A stretch of DNA of 23,861 bases from JBBTWG01 sp038062935 (lineage in GTDB: Bacteria > Patescibacteriota > Gracilibacteria > UBA1369 > UBA12463), in assembly GCA_038062935.1 (NCBI GenBank), contig JBBTWG010000032.1, positions 1 to 23,861 of the forward strand, written 5' to 3'. Under the pieces are notes generated by a model. That model made no database searches and was not told the DNA's origin. It was given only the letters and a program-made list of their open reading frames with translations. Position numbers and translations under genes: made by a program. This document shows positions 1 to 6,860 of the stretch, in pieces; positions within the stretch are counted from its first letter, which is position 1; each line of letters begins with the position of its first letter.

Positions 1-75
1 CCTGCACCAATGCCAACTCCGGCACCTGCACCTGCACCAATGCCAACTCCGGCACCTGCACCTGCACCAATGCCA
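1..75 (+). repeat. 30-bp tandem repeat inside a coding sequence
   Basis: The unit begins CCTGCACCAATGCCAACTCC and is 30 bp long. Copies start at 1 and 31, and a partial copy starts at 61. The copies are identical at the DNA level, so the array is young or kept uniform. Being a multiple of three, it changes protein length in ten-residue steps without breaking the frame. Confidence 0.85.
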
Positions 76-78
76 TAA
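1..78 (+). CDS. C-terminal end of a Pro/Ala-rich repeat protein (partial)
   Basis: The window opens inside a reading frame that ends at TAA 76-78. The 25 visible residues are a tandem repeat of ten residues, PAPMPTPAPA, encoded by a 30-bp unit present two and a half times without base changes. Such Pro/Ala stretches are usually extended linkers or wall/periplasm-spanning tails. The start and any folded domain lie before the window, so the function cannot be told. A strong terminator follows. Confidence 0.6.
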   Translation, partial: PAPMPTPAPAPAPMPTPAPAPAPMP

Positions 79-97
79 TCATACAATCAATTATCAC

Positions 98-134
98 AAA
101 AGAGTCCCGCGCCACATGGCGGGACTCTTTTTTT
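98..134 (+). terminator. Intrinsic terminator after the repeat protein
   Basis: A perfect 13-bp stem (98-110 with 119-131) encloses an 8-nt loop and runs into seven T (128-134). It lies 19 bp after the stop codon at 76-78 and ends that transcript before the lipoprotein promoter. Confidence 0.9.
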
Positions 135-198
135 GCTCATCCCAAAAGCATTTATTGCGCTCACGGCAATGGTCTCTAGAGTTTCTCTCTAAAAATCC

Positions 199-226
199 TT
201 GCACAAGGAAAACAAACGGGTATAAT
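199..226 (+). promoter_or_regulatory. Promoter of the small lipoprotein gene
   Basis: TTGCAC (199-204), a 16-bp spacer and a perfect TATAAT (221-226). The expected transcript start near 233 gives a leader of about 32 nt before the ATG at 265, longer than for most promoters in this window. Confidence 0.7.
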
Positions 227-264
227 CGATCCAAACTATTTTATTCTCTAAATTTCTCATTTCT

Positions 265-408
265 ATGAAGAAAACTCTTCTCGTTTCAGCTGTCCTCGGT
301 CTCACAGTTCTTTCTGGATGTTCATGGGGCGGTGAAGCAACACCAGCAACAACAGACGCAACAACAACAGCTCCAGCTACAGACTCAACAGCTCCAGCAG
401 CAAAATAA
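265..408 (+). CDS. Small lipoprotein, 47 residues
   Basis: This short gene encodes a peptide beginning MKKTLLVSAVLGLTVLSGCS: two lysines, a hydrophobic stretch and the lipobox LSGC with the acceptor cysteine at residue 19. The rest (residues 20-47) is low-complexity Ala/Thr/Pro. The mature product would be a lipid-anchored tail of about 29 residues, lipidated by Lgt (an lgt gene lies at 9773). It is monocistronic, with its own promoter at 199-226 and a strong terminator at 427-462, which argues that it is a real, well-expressed gene. Tiny lipoproteins of this kind have no fold that allows a function call. The codon pattern ACA/GCA/CCA resembles the other Pro/Ala/Thr linkers in the window. Confidence 0.8.
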   Translation: MKKTLLVSAVLGLTVLSGCSWGGEATPATTDATTTAPATDSTAPAAK

Positions 409-426
409 TTTTTTCGTAAAAAATTC

Positions 427-462
427 AAAAAACCTCCATTCTCAAAAAATGGAGGTTTTTTT
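427..462 (+). terminator. Intrinsic terminator of the lipoprotein gene
   Basis: A perfect 14-bp stem (427-440 with 449-462) has an 8-nt loop and a run of seven T (456-462). The A-rich 5' arm makes the hairpin almost symmetrical, but only lemA, on the same strand, follows. Confidence 0.9.
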
Positions 463-503
463 GTTTTCGGAGTAGAATAGAGGAAAGGATGGCAAACTTA
501 TTT

Positions 504-538
504 CCTACATCCTCAATCCTACATCCTAAATCCCAAAC
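504..538 (+). repeat. (CCTNNAT)n heptamer repeat before lemA
   Basis: Four units CCTACAT, CCTCAAT, CCTACAT, CCTAAAT (504-531) and a decayed fifth unit (532-538) end three bases before the ATG at 542. The same motif precedes three other genes in this window (3255-3275 minus, 9311-9345, 16680-16710). Confidence 0.85.
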
Positions 539-541
539 TTC

Positions 542-1123
542 ATGTCCAAAACTCTTCGCAATTGGCTCATCGCTCTTGGCGTTATCATCATCCTCGGCGG
601 CTGGGCAGTCAGTTCTCATAATAATTTTGTAGCACTCGACGTCAACGCAGACACAAGTTGGTCAGCAGTCGAAGCTCAATATCAGAGACGTTTCGATCTC
701 ATTCCAAACATCGTAAGTTCAACAAAAGCCGTCCTGGCACAAGAACAGAAAATTTTCGGAGATATAGCAGAAGCACGAACGCGGTATGCAGGCGCTGTAG
801 GGAAAAATAGTGCAGGATCTGTGGCAGCAGCCAACCAGCTCGAATCGGCGATTTCCAGGCTGCTAGTCGTAATGGAAAATTATCCACAACTCAAATCAAA
901 CGAAACTGTTCAAGTACAGATCGCAGAACTCGCAGGAACGGAGAATCGTATCACGGTAGCACGAGAAAGATATAACGAAAGCGTAAGCGATCTAAACAAG
1001 GCAGTACGATCATTCCCATCAAATCTCATCGGAAAAATGTTCGGATTTGAGGAAAGAGAAATGTTCAAGGCAACCACAGGCGCAGAGAAGGCTCCTGTTG
1101 TAGACATGACCATCAAGCCATAA
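542..1123 (+). CDS. lemA: LemA family protein
   Basis: This 193-residue protein has the LemA family plan. A single N-terminal membrane helix (about residues 8-25) is followed by the conserved start of the helical domain: NNFVALDVNADTSWSAVEAQ, then YQRRFDLIPNIV. The long amphipathic helices run to NLIGKMFGFEEREMFKA near the C-terminus. The length is usual for the family. LemA proteins are membrane-anchored with an outward helical bundle; their biochemical role is not settled. The next gene starts directly after the TAA, so the two are co-transcribed. LemA with a TPM-domain protein is a common pair in bacteria and suggests a shared envelope role. There is no Shine-Dalgarno motif, only the heptamer repeat. 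Confidence 0.93.
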   Translation: MSKTLRNWLIALGVIIILGGWAVSSHNNFVALDVNADTSWSAVEAQYQRRFDLIPNIVSSTKAVLAQEQKIFGDIAEARTRYAGAVGKNSAGSVAAANQLESAISRLLVVMENYPQLKSNETVQVQIAELAGTENRITVARERYNESVSDLNKAVRSFPSNLIGKMFGFEEREMFKATTGAEKAPVVDMTIKP

Positions 1124-2056
1124 ATGAAGGTAATAATTCAACAAAAAATAGTACTCGGGATAATGGCGATGATGATACTCTCATCGCCATTTCTTGCATT
1201 CGCAAGAACCGAAATTCCATATCCGCAGCCGCAGGGATTCGTGACTGATATAACACAAACATTAAACCAAAATCAGAAAGCAGGGATAGAACAAGATTTA
1301 TCGCAATTTCAAAAAGAGACGGGAAACGAAATCGCCGTCTTGATCGTGAAAACAACAGCCCCAGAAACAATTGAAGAATATAGCATCCACGTGACGGACG
1401 CATGGAAAATCGGCCAGAAAAAAATTGATAACGGAATTCTCTTCACGATAGCCATGGACGATCGCACGATGCGCATCGAAGTAGGGCGTGGTCTCGAAGG
1501 AGCACTCACCGACGGAGAATCAGTGCAAATAATCAATCAACATATCAAACCACTCTTCCAACAAGGAAAATTTTTCGAAGGAATTCAGGCAGGACTGACA
1601 GTCATGAAACAAATCGCAAAAGGAGAATTCGATAAAAATACACTGAGCACTACAAATCCGGACATGACTCCAGATCCATTTGGAACCGTGATGTCGATCG
1701 CACTCTTCATTGTTCCATGCCTTCTTCTCACATTTGGCGCCGGCTGGATGGCGAAGAGCAAAAAAATCCTCGCAGGAGGTATCACTGGCGCTATCATCGC
1801 AGGAATCGCAGGATTTTTCGCTGGAATAGGACTCTGGTACATGATCACCTCGATCATCGGTGGTGGAATCATTGGTCTCATGATCGACAAAAGTGTCTCC
1901 GGTGGCACCAAAGGCCCAGGAGGAACCGGAAGAGGAGGATTCTGGGGCGGAGGTTTCGGAGGTGGTGGATTTGGCGGAGGAAGTAGTGGAGGTGGCGGTT
2001 TCGGAGGTTTCGGAGGTGGTGGATTTTCAGGAGGTGGTGGAAGTGGAAGATGGTAA
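1124..2056 (+). CDS. TPM-domain membrane protein, YgcG-like, glycine-rich tail
   Basis: The 310-residue product has a signal peptide (about 1-27, ending FLAFA), then a TPM domain at about 30-165. This domain begins IPYPQPQGFVTDITQTLNQN and contains the conserved stretches GNEIAVLIVKTT and GILFTIAMDDRTMRIEVGRG. Two membrane helices follow (about 190-208 and 218-245), then a tail from about residue 260 made of Gly, Phe and Ser ending GSGRW. This is the typical YgcG-type architecture. TPM domains have been linked to acid phosphatase activity and to photosystem II repair in plants; in bacteria the role is unclear. The ATG follows the lemA stop with no gap, so translational coupling is likely. The 3' end meets the minus-strand gene at 2069 tail to tail. 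Confidence 0.9.
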   Translation: MKVIIQQKIVLGIMAMMILSSPFLAFARTEIPYPQPQGFVTDITQTLNQNQKAGIEQDLSQFQKETGNEIAVLIVKTTAPETIEEYSIHVTDAWKIGQKKIDNGILFTIAMDDRTMRIEVGRGLEGALTDGESVQIINQHIKPLFQQGKFFEGIQAGLTVMKQIAKGEFDKNTLSTTNPDMTPDPFGTVMSIALFIVPCLLLTFGAGWMAKSKKILAGGITGAIIAGIAGFFAGIGLWYMITSIIGGGIIGLMIDKSVSGGTKGPGGTGRGGFWGGGFGGGGFGGGSSGGGGFGGFGGGGFSGGGGSGRW

Positions 2057-2068
2057 AAACTCGAAATT

Positions 2069-2650
2069 CTAAATCTTACTCAAATACATTTTCCCACCAA
2101 CCTTCGGCGGACGAATAACTTTCATGCCAATCTCTGCACCTTTTTTCGCCATCTTTACATCTTTGCGATCAATCTGCATCGAAACAACTTCTTGAAAGAA
2201 AAGGCCATTCTCTTCTTCGAAAGCCACGAAACTCGAAACTCGAAGTTGTCTGGAAAGCTTCACGATTGCTACCTGAATTTTCTCGAGAAAGTGTGTCACT
2301 TCACCGATAGCTTCATAGCGCGAAGATGATTTGACACTCTCAGAAACGACCGTCTTTGACTGCGAAACCGGCGGCGCAAACTCCAAAGGATCCGAGAAAT
2401 CCTGAGTCTCTACCAAATCACCGATCGAAACAAGCGCATTCTTTTTCGTAAAAAAATTCGACTTCTGATGCGAAGAAATGACGCGAGGAGCCGGAGAAAC
2501 ATATTTATTCACCTTTCGCTGTTCACTCGAAAGCGCTTCTTTTTGCCGATCCAGCGCCGTCCACGCCAATTTTTTGCCCGCCTTGCGAGTGAGCATTTTC
2601 TTACGCTGAAATGCCGGAATTTTCAGAGCCTCTAATTCTTTTTGGTTCAC
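2069..2650 (-). CDS. Protein with C-terminal EF-Tu-like beta-barrel domain
   Basis: This protein of 193 residues has two parts. The N-terminal 110 residues are basic and Ser/Lys-rich with no recognised fold. The C-terminal part (about 113-193) contains IGEVTHFLEKIQVAIVKLSR, then VSMQID, AKKGAEIGMKV and a final GKMYLSK. That pattern matches the stand-alone 'translation elongation factor-like' domain related to EF-Tu domain II, which also occurs at the end of U32 peptidases. The gene lies 48 bp downstream of efp on the same strand, so the pair probably forms one transcript and the product may act on ribosomes or RNA. The domain call comes from pattern memory. The N-terminal extension looks lineage-specific. 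Confidence 0.65.
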   Translation of the reverse strand: MNQKELEALKIPAFQRKKMLTRKAGKKLAWTALDRQKEALSSEQRKVNKYVSPAPRVISSHQKSNFFTKKNALVSIGDLVETQDFSDPLEFAPPVSQSKTVVSESVKSSSRYEAIGEVTHFLEKIQVAIVKLSRQLRVSSFVAFEEENGLFFQEVVSMQIDRKDVKMAKKGAEIGMKVIRPPKVGGKMYLSKI

Positions 2651-2698
2651 GAAAAAACTATACCAAAAGCAGTCACGAAAAGAAATCTTTCAAAAAAA

Positions 2699-3253
2699 TT
2701 ATTTCTGAACACGCTCCGTATATTCGTGAGTTTCTGTATTGACGCGAATCGTGTCGCCCTCTTTGATAAAAAGCGGAGCACCAATAATCGCACCAGTCTC
2801 AATCGTAACAGGCTTCGTCCCCGCACTCGCAGTATCGCCTTTTTCCCCAGGCGGAGCCGAAATCACTTTGAAATCCATCTTCGTCTGCAAATGCAAACTC
2901 ACCGGAAGGTCATCCACGAAAACCACAGTAATTTCCGAACCATCCATCAAATAATTCGACTGATCCCCCACCATCTCTTTCGAAAGCGCAAACTGATCAA
3001 AACTATTCATATCCATGAAATAAAAAGACTCGGCATCCTTGTACAAATACTGACACTTGCGGAATTGCATATCTGCCTCATCCACATTTTCCCCAGATTT
3101 AAAAGTCACTTCAATGCTCCGATCGCTCCGCACATTTTTCATCTTGCAACGAGTAAAAGCAGCACCCTTCCCAGGATTCACATGCTGCGCGCTCGTAATG
3201 ACATACGTCTCACCTTCATGTTTGATAGCCATTCCTTTTTTGAAATCGGGCAT
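2699..3253 (-). CDS. efp: Translation elongation factor P
   Basis: The 184-residue product has the usual EF-P length and its three beta-barrel domains. Domain I carries HVNPGKGAAFTRCKMKNV; the Lys of PGKG is the position that EpmA beta-lysylates in E. coli. Domain II includes MDMNSFDQFALSKEMVGDQ, and domain III ends GDTIRVNTETHEYTERV, the classic EF-P C-terminal signature. EF-P enters the ribosomal E site and relieves stalling at consecutive prolines, which fits the several Pro-rich proteins in this window. An epmA-like gene lies 1.2 kb away. Three heptamer units (3255-3275) precede the ATG in place of a Shine-Dalgarno site. Confidence 0.96.
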   Translation of the reverse strand: MPDFKKGMAIKHEGETYVITSAQHVNPGKGAAFTRCKMKNVRSDRSIEVTFKSGENVDEADMQFRKCQYLYKDAESFYFMDMNSFDQFALSKEMVGDQSNYLMDGSEITVVFVDDLPVSLHLQTKMDFKVISAPPGEKGDTASAGTKPVTIETGAIIGAPLFIKEGDTIRVNTETHEYTERVQK

Positions 3254-3254
3254 A

Positions 3255-3275
3255 AAGTAGGATTTAGGATTGAGG
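3255..3275 (-). repeat. (CCTNNAT)n heptamer repeat before efp
   Basis: Read on the minus strand: CCTCAAT, CCTAAAT, CCTACTT, then one T and the efp ATG (3253-3251). It keeps the same orientation relative to its gene as the other three loci. Confidence 0.8.
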
Positions 3276-3331
3276 ACGGCAGGATTCTATCATAATTTTT
3301 TAATCAAAATGAGCTTGAAACAGCAATGATA

Positions 3332-3359
3332 TTGACAAAATAAAAAATTAATTTAATAT
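3332..3359 (+). promoter_or_regulatory. Promoter of the HEXXH membrane protein gene
   Basis: TTGACA (3332-3337), a 16-bp spacer and TAATAT (3354-3359). The ATG at 3368 is only 8 nt after the -10 box, so the transcript would start at or within a base or two of the start codon. Confidence 0.65.
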
Positions 3360-3367
3360 GAATTCTT

Positions 3368-4501
3368 ATGAAAACACCTGAAAAAATTTGGGATGCCCCA
3401 ACAGCAAAAACGGCTTTGAAATGGGCAAAAAGAATAGCAATAACAGGAGGATATTGGGCAGGGATTGGATGGATGATAACACCATTGCTTAGAGAAAATA
3501 CTACTTTAGAAAATCTGCAAAACGTACTCACGGTTGAAGGTATTCAGGAAAAGAGCAATACAACATTACTTGATATTGCAGAAATACAATGCACGGGTTC
3601 TTACACCTTTATAGATTCAACGGATCAAGGCGCAATAAGAATAATTGAAGAGGCAAAAAGAACTGTAAATGAAAAAAGAACCGCAAAAAACTTGCCACCA
3701 GCAACAATAGAGCCGAAAAACGTTTTCTTTTGCAAAAAGAAGCGTAATTCAGGAGCATCCTATGGAAGATTTGATGGAATAGATTTCATCGTGATGGATG
3801 AGGGGTTTACTCGAAAGATAAAGCTAGAGGGAATGACGCAGAGATTGATAAGAACTGAAAATGATTCTGCAAAAGTAACGATGGTCAACTCTTTCGGAGA
3901 TGAAGCAAAAGCCGTATTGGAACATGAAATATCTCATATTGGACAAAAAACGAATGACTGGAGGTGTGAAGCGACTGCAGAAGAATTGGGAAGTTTATCA
4001 GGAGGTGAAGAATACAAAAATGGAAGAAGGTGGTGGAGTCTTTTAAAAGAATGCGCAAAGCAAGAATACGGTTCTGAAAATATTTTATTTCAACAGGTTT
4101 ATAAAGATACTGAGGAGAAATATGATGAAAAATTTGTAAAAAAACTTCTTTCTCGCATTGACGCATCGGAAGAAGAACGTTCCGTAGTGAGTAAAATACT
4201 GGTAGGAAAAAGAGTGGCAACACTCATGGAAGAAACTATAAAATTGTTGGATCGATTCCCTCATTGGAAAAAGATATTAAAAATAAGCGATCAAGATATG
4301 GACATAATGAAAGCTGAATTCAATAGTCCATCTTTTAAAGAAAGATTGGAAAGACAGAAGCAAGAGGCAGAAGGAACCAAAAAGGAAAATCTAAAACAAA
4401 TAATAGGCATTACAGGACTACTTGTATTAATGGCATTAAATGGAATCGCAATCACCAAAAAAATAAGAAATAAAAGAAAGGCAGCAGCAAAAAAATCATA
4501 G
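3368..4501 (+). CDS. Membrane-anchored protein with HEXXH metallopeptidase-like motif
   Basis: I do not recognise the family of this 377-residue protein. A membrane helix lies at about 17-39 and a second near the C-terminus (about 347-365), ending in a Lys/Arg-rich cytoplasmic tail. Between them are two regions rich in Lys and Glu and the sequence LEHEISHIGQ. The HEISH at 186-190 fits a zinc metallopeptidase site. E201 in RCEATAEELG could be the third ligand, as in gluzincins, but the spacing of 10 residues after the motif is shorter than usual. The gene is visibly AT-richer than its neighbours and has the opposite G/C strand bias (G well above C), which suggests recent acquisition. Its stop overlaps the end of the convergent epmA-like gene by 6 bp. 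Confidence 0.7.
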   Translation: MKTPEKIWDAPTAKTALKWAKRIAITGGYWAGIGWMITPLLRENTTLENLQNVLTVEGIQEKSNTTLLDIAEIQCTGSYTFIDSTDQGAIRIIEEAKRTVNEKRTAKNLPPATIEPKNVFFCKKKRNSGASYGRFDGIDFIVMDEGFTRKIKLEGMTQRLIRTENDSAKVTMVNSFGDEAKAVLEHEISHIGQKTNDWRCEATAEELGSLSGGEEYKNGRRWWSLLKECAKQEYGSENILFQQVYKDTEEKYDEKFVKKLLSRIDASEEERSVVSKILVGKRVATLMEETIKLLDRFPHWKKILKISDQDMDIMKAEFNSPSFKERLERQKQEAEGTKKENLKQIIGITGLLVLMALNGIAITKKIRNKRKAAAKKS

Positions 4502-5479
4502 CTCCTCAAACGGAAAAAACACCACCTCCTGAATCGATCCAGCATCCAAAAGCAGCATGATCAACCGATCCACCCCCAGCGCAATCCCACTACTCTCCGG
4601 CATCTTCCCCACCGCTGCAAGAAATTTTTCATCCAAAGGATAATCCAACTTCCCCAATTTTCGGCGATGCTCGCGCTCCTCTTCCAACCGTCGTCGCTGT
4701 TCCACCGCATCATTCAACTCAGAAAATCCGTTCGCAAATTCCATGCCGGCGATGTAGAGCTCGGTGCGCTCCGCATATTTCGAATTGCCCGGGCAGAGGC
4801 GCGCCAAAGCGGCCATGGAAGCGGGATATTCCGTAATCATCACCGGATGCGGAAACCCCAAATGCGGCTCGATTTGATTCAAAAAAGCGAGAAAAAAGAG
4901 ATCATCAAACGCATGATGCGCACGATATTTTTCACCAAAAAAATTGCGGAATAATTGTTCATCTTCGAAAATCTCTTTCGAAATCCCCGTATATTTTTCA
5001 AAAAGTTTCTGCATCGTGATGATCTCAACCCTCGACACATCAATCTCGCGCCCCTGATACACAAATGTCGTTCCGCCGAAAAGTTCTCGAACGAGAAACT
5101 GCAGCAGCTCAGTCGTATCTCGAATAATATCGAGATAATTCGCCTGCGTGCGATACCATTCAATCATCGTAAATTCCGGATTATGGAGCGGTCCGCCAGT
5201 TTCTTTGTTCCGGAAACATTTCGTGATCTGAAAAATTTTCTCATACCCATCCGCGAGCAGACGCTTCAGCGCATATTCAGGCGAAGTGATGAGATACAAA
5301 TCACTCCCCTCTCCACTCATCGGCTCAAATCGCGTTTTGAAAACATCGAGATACGGTTCCATCCCGGGAAGTCGCACGAGCGACGGCGTGTCGACCTCGA
5401 GAAATCTCTGGTCTGTGAAAAAACGACGGACGAGGGAGAATATATGAGACCGTTCATGGGCGAGAGTCTGAGAGATCAT
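4496..5479 (-). CDS. epmA: EpmA-like lysyl-transferase (EF-P lysylation), class II LysRS catalytic domain
   Basis: The 327 residues cover only the class II aminoacyl-tRNA synthetase catalytic core of LysRS, without the anticodon-binding domain. That is the architecture of EpmA (PoxA/GenX). Motif 1 lies around FLEVDTPSLVRLPGMEPYLD. Motif 2 reads IFQITKCFRNKETGGPLHNPEFTM. Motif 3 is SSGIALGVDRLIMLLL, followed by the C-terminal VVFFPFE typical of lysyl enzymes. In E. coli EpmA attaches R-beta-lysine to the EF-P lysine; efp lies 1.2 kb away and keeps the target Lys. No epmB (lysine 2,3-aminomutase) is seen here, so the substrate could be alpha-lysine. The stop is TGA. The start lies 2 bp after the upstream gene's stop, so the two form an operon. 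Confidence 0.85.
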   Translation of the reverse strand: MISQTLAHERSHIFSLVRRFFTDQRFLEVDTPSLVRLPGMEPYLDVFKTRFEPMSGEGSDLYLITSPEYALKRLLADGYEKIFQITKCFRNKETGGPLHNPEFTMIEWYRTQANYLDIIRDTTELLQFLVRELFGGTTFVYQGREIDVSRVEIITMQKLFEKYTGISKEIFEDEQLFRNFFGEKYRAHHAFDDLFFLAFLNQIEPHLGFPHPVMITEYPASMAALARLCPGNSKYAERTELYIAGMEFANGFSELNDAVEQRRRLEEEREHRRKLGKLDYPLDEKFLAAVGKMPESSGIALGVDRLIMLLLDAGSIQEVVFFPFEEL

Positions 5480-5481
5480 AA

Positions 5482-6270
5482 TTATCGGGCTACAAAAAAG
5501 TCGGAAAACCCGGAATTGTTTACCACTAAAAGACCAGGTTTTACATCTTCAAAATCGACGAGAAAAAATCCACGCAAAGGTTTTCCAGAACGATCATTTT
5601 TTTCAAGAGAACAAAGAGAGAGAGTCAAACAGGTATTTTTTTCAAAAAGACTGGTAAGAAGCGGAATAATATCAGAACCAACCGCACCCTCAACATTCAC
5701 AGAAGGTCGTGTATTGGAAGGACGGTAAACATATTTTCTCAATATACCCTTTTCTCCAGCAAATCGGGCAATTTGAGCAGCAGTGTCGCGCGAAGATAAA
5801 GGAACATGGACGCCTTTGCCACCCAAAACAGAAAGAGGAAGACGATGAACATCGAGAGCTGTACCAAGCCAAAAAACCAAACGTTCTTGAGCATGGTCCA
5901 CAGAACGAAAAGGCGGAAGAGATTTTGGTACAGATTCTGGAGTTGCGAGAGCTCTTTGGGCTTCATCAAAAATAGATGCCTGAATAGTAGTAATAGCAGC
6001 CGCAGTTAAATACCAGGCATCGCGGGAGGAAGGGAGAGGTCCAATCGAGGGAGTTACAACTCTGGAAGAATTTCCATCTCTGATAGAAAGACTATCCCTG
6101 TCACGAAAAAGAAAACCTTGTTTCAGCAAAGAAGCATCGGCAGGACGAGTCTCAACAGGGAGCCCAACACTTGCCAAGTCAGGGTGACGAGCCAACAAAA
6201 CATTCAAAGGGAGCACAATGGTATGAATCGGCTTGCCAGCAAACGAATCTACCGCATCAAGAGAACTCAT
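5482..6270 (-). CDS. Unknown protein, 262 residues
   Basis: I cannot assign a family. The frame is open from 6363, but the start MSSLDAVDSFAGKPIHTIVL at 6270 is preferred because the upstream stretch crosses the likely promoter of the small gene at 6352 on the other strand. The protein has no signal peptide or clear membrane helix. It alternates short hydrophobic strands with Ser/Arg-rich loops and ends DVKPGLLVVNNSGFSDFFVAR. It contains a segment PPFRSVDHAQERLVFWLGTA and a glycine-rich LSVLGGKGVHVPL. It lies 2 bp upstream of the epmA-like gene, so both are probably translated from one mRNA. Whether it takes part in EF-P modification is open. Confidence 0.65.
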   Translation of the reverse strand: MSSLDAVDSFAGKPIHTIVLPLNVLLARHPDLASVGLPVETRPADASLLKQGFLFRDRDSLSIRDGNSSRVVTPSIGPLPSSRDAWYLTAAAITTIQASIFDEAQRALATPESVPKSLPPFRSVDHAQERLVFWLGTALDVHRLPLSVLGGKGVHVPLSSRDTAAQIARFAGEKGILRKYVYRPSNTRPSVNVEGAVGSDIIPLLTSLFEKNTCLTLSLCSLEKNDRSGKPLRGFFLVDFEDVKPGLLVVNNSGFSDFFVAR

Positions 6271-6336
6271 AAGATATGAAATAGAGATATATCGAGAAAA
6301 AAGTTTCTCAAATAGAGTAGCAAAAATCAAATGTAT

Positions 6337-6345
6337 TGCTACAAT
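6337..6345 (+). promoter_or_regulatory. Extended -10 promoter before the 25-residue membrane peptide
   Basis: TGCTACAAT: TG at 6337-6338, one base, then TACAAT (6340-6345). No good -35 box is seen, as is common with extended -10 promoters. The ATG at 6352 is 6 nt after the -10 box, so the mRNA would begin at the start codon. Confidence 0.5.
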
Positions 6346-6351
6346 AAGCCC

Positions 6352-6429
6352 ATGAAAAAACACCTCCTGCTCCTCATCAGCTTTGGAATCCTCATGATTC
6401 TCTTCCTGCCGTTCGCAGCGATGAGCTAA
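6352..6429 (+). CDS. Very small membrane peptide, 25 residues
   Basis: ATG 6352 to TAA 6427-6429 encodes MKKHLLLLISFGILMILFLP plus five residues, a single hydrophobic helix with a Lys-Lys N-terminus. Support comes from the extended -10 promoter placed exactly for leaderless translation. It could also be a leader peptide for queF, which starts 23 bp later. There is no family to compare with, so it stays a candidate. Confidence 0.4.
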   Translation: MKKHLLLLISFGILMILFLPFAAMS

Positions 6430-6452
6430 AATTGCACTATTCTCACAAACAT

Positions 6453-6860
6453 ATGAAAAAAACGAGCACGTACGACGATCGCCAAGACCATATTCGCGGT
6501 CTGAAGCTGCCAGAAATCGAAACCTGGACGAACGAATATCCAGATTGGAATTATGTTATCGAATCCGTCATCAGTGAATTCACCTGCATCTGCCCAAAAA
6601 CAGGACTTCCAGATTTTGCCACCATTACCATTCGATACGTTCCGGACAAGCGCTGCATGGAGTTGAAATCATTCAAAGAATACATCCTCGCCTATCGCAA
6701 TCTCGGGATTTTTCACGAACATGTCGTCAATAAATTGCGCGATGATTTCGTGCAGTGGGTCGCTCCACGCAGGCTGGAAATCCACGGTGCTTTCAATAAT
6801 CGCGGTGGCATTGTGACATCGGTCGATACGCGCTACGAAAACCCGAAATGGAAAAAATAA
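6453..6860 (+). CDS. queF: NADPH-dependent 7-cyano-7-deazaguanine reductase
   Basis: QueF reduces preQ0 to preQ1, the last step before the base is placed in tRNA during queuosine synthesis. The 135-residue product is the short, single-domain (type I, B. subtilis-like) form with the T-fold. It has FTCICPKTGLPDFATITIRY with the thioimide-forming cysteine at C47 and the catalytic Asp in PDFA. The NADPH motif reads ELKSFKEYILAYRN, and FHE is followed by the C-terminal NRGGI. An upstream ATG at 6432 is possible, but MKKTSTYDDRQ fits the family length. queE starts inside its last codons, a 13-bp overlap, so the two genes are coupled. Confidence 0.95.
   Translation: MKKTSTYDDRQDHIRGLKLPEIETWTNEYPDWNYVIESVISEFTCICPKTGLPDFATITIRYVPDKRCMELKSFKEYILAYRNLGIFHEHVVNKLRDDFVQWVAPRRLEIHGAFNNRGGIVTSVDTRYENPKWKK

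Noticed and set aside
1..75. CRISPR array
   Set aside because: The 30-bp units are contiguous without spacers, in frame and coding. No Cas gene is nearby.
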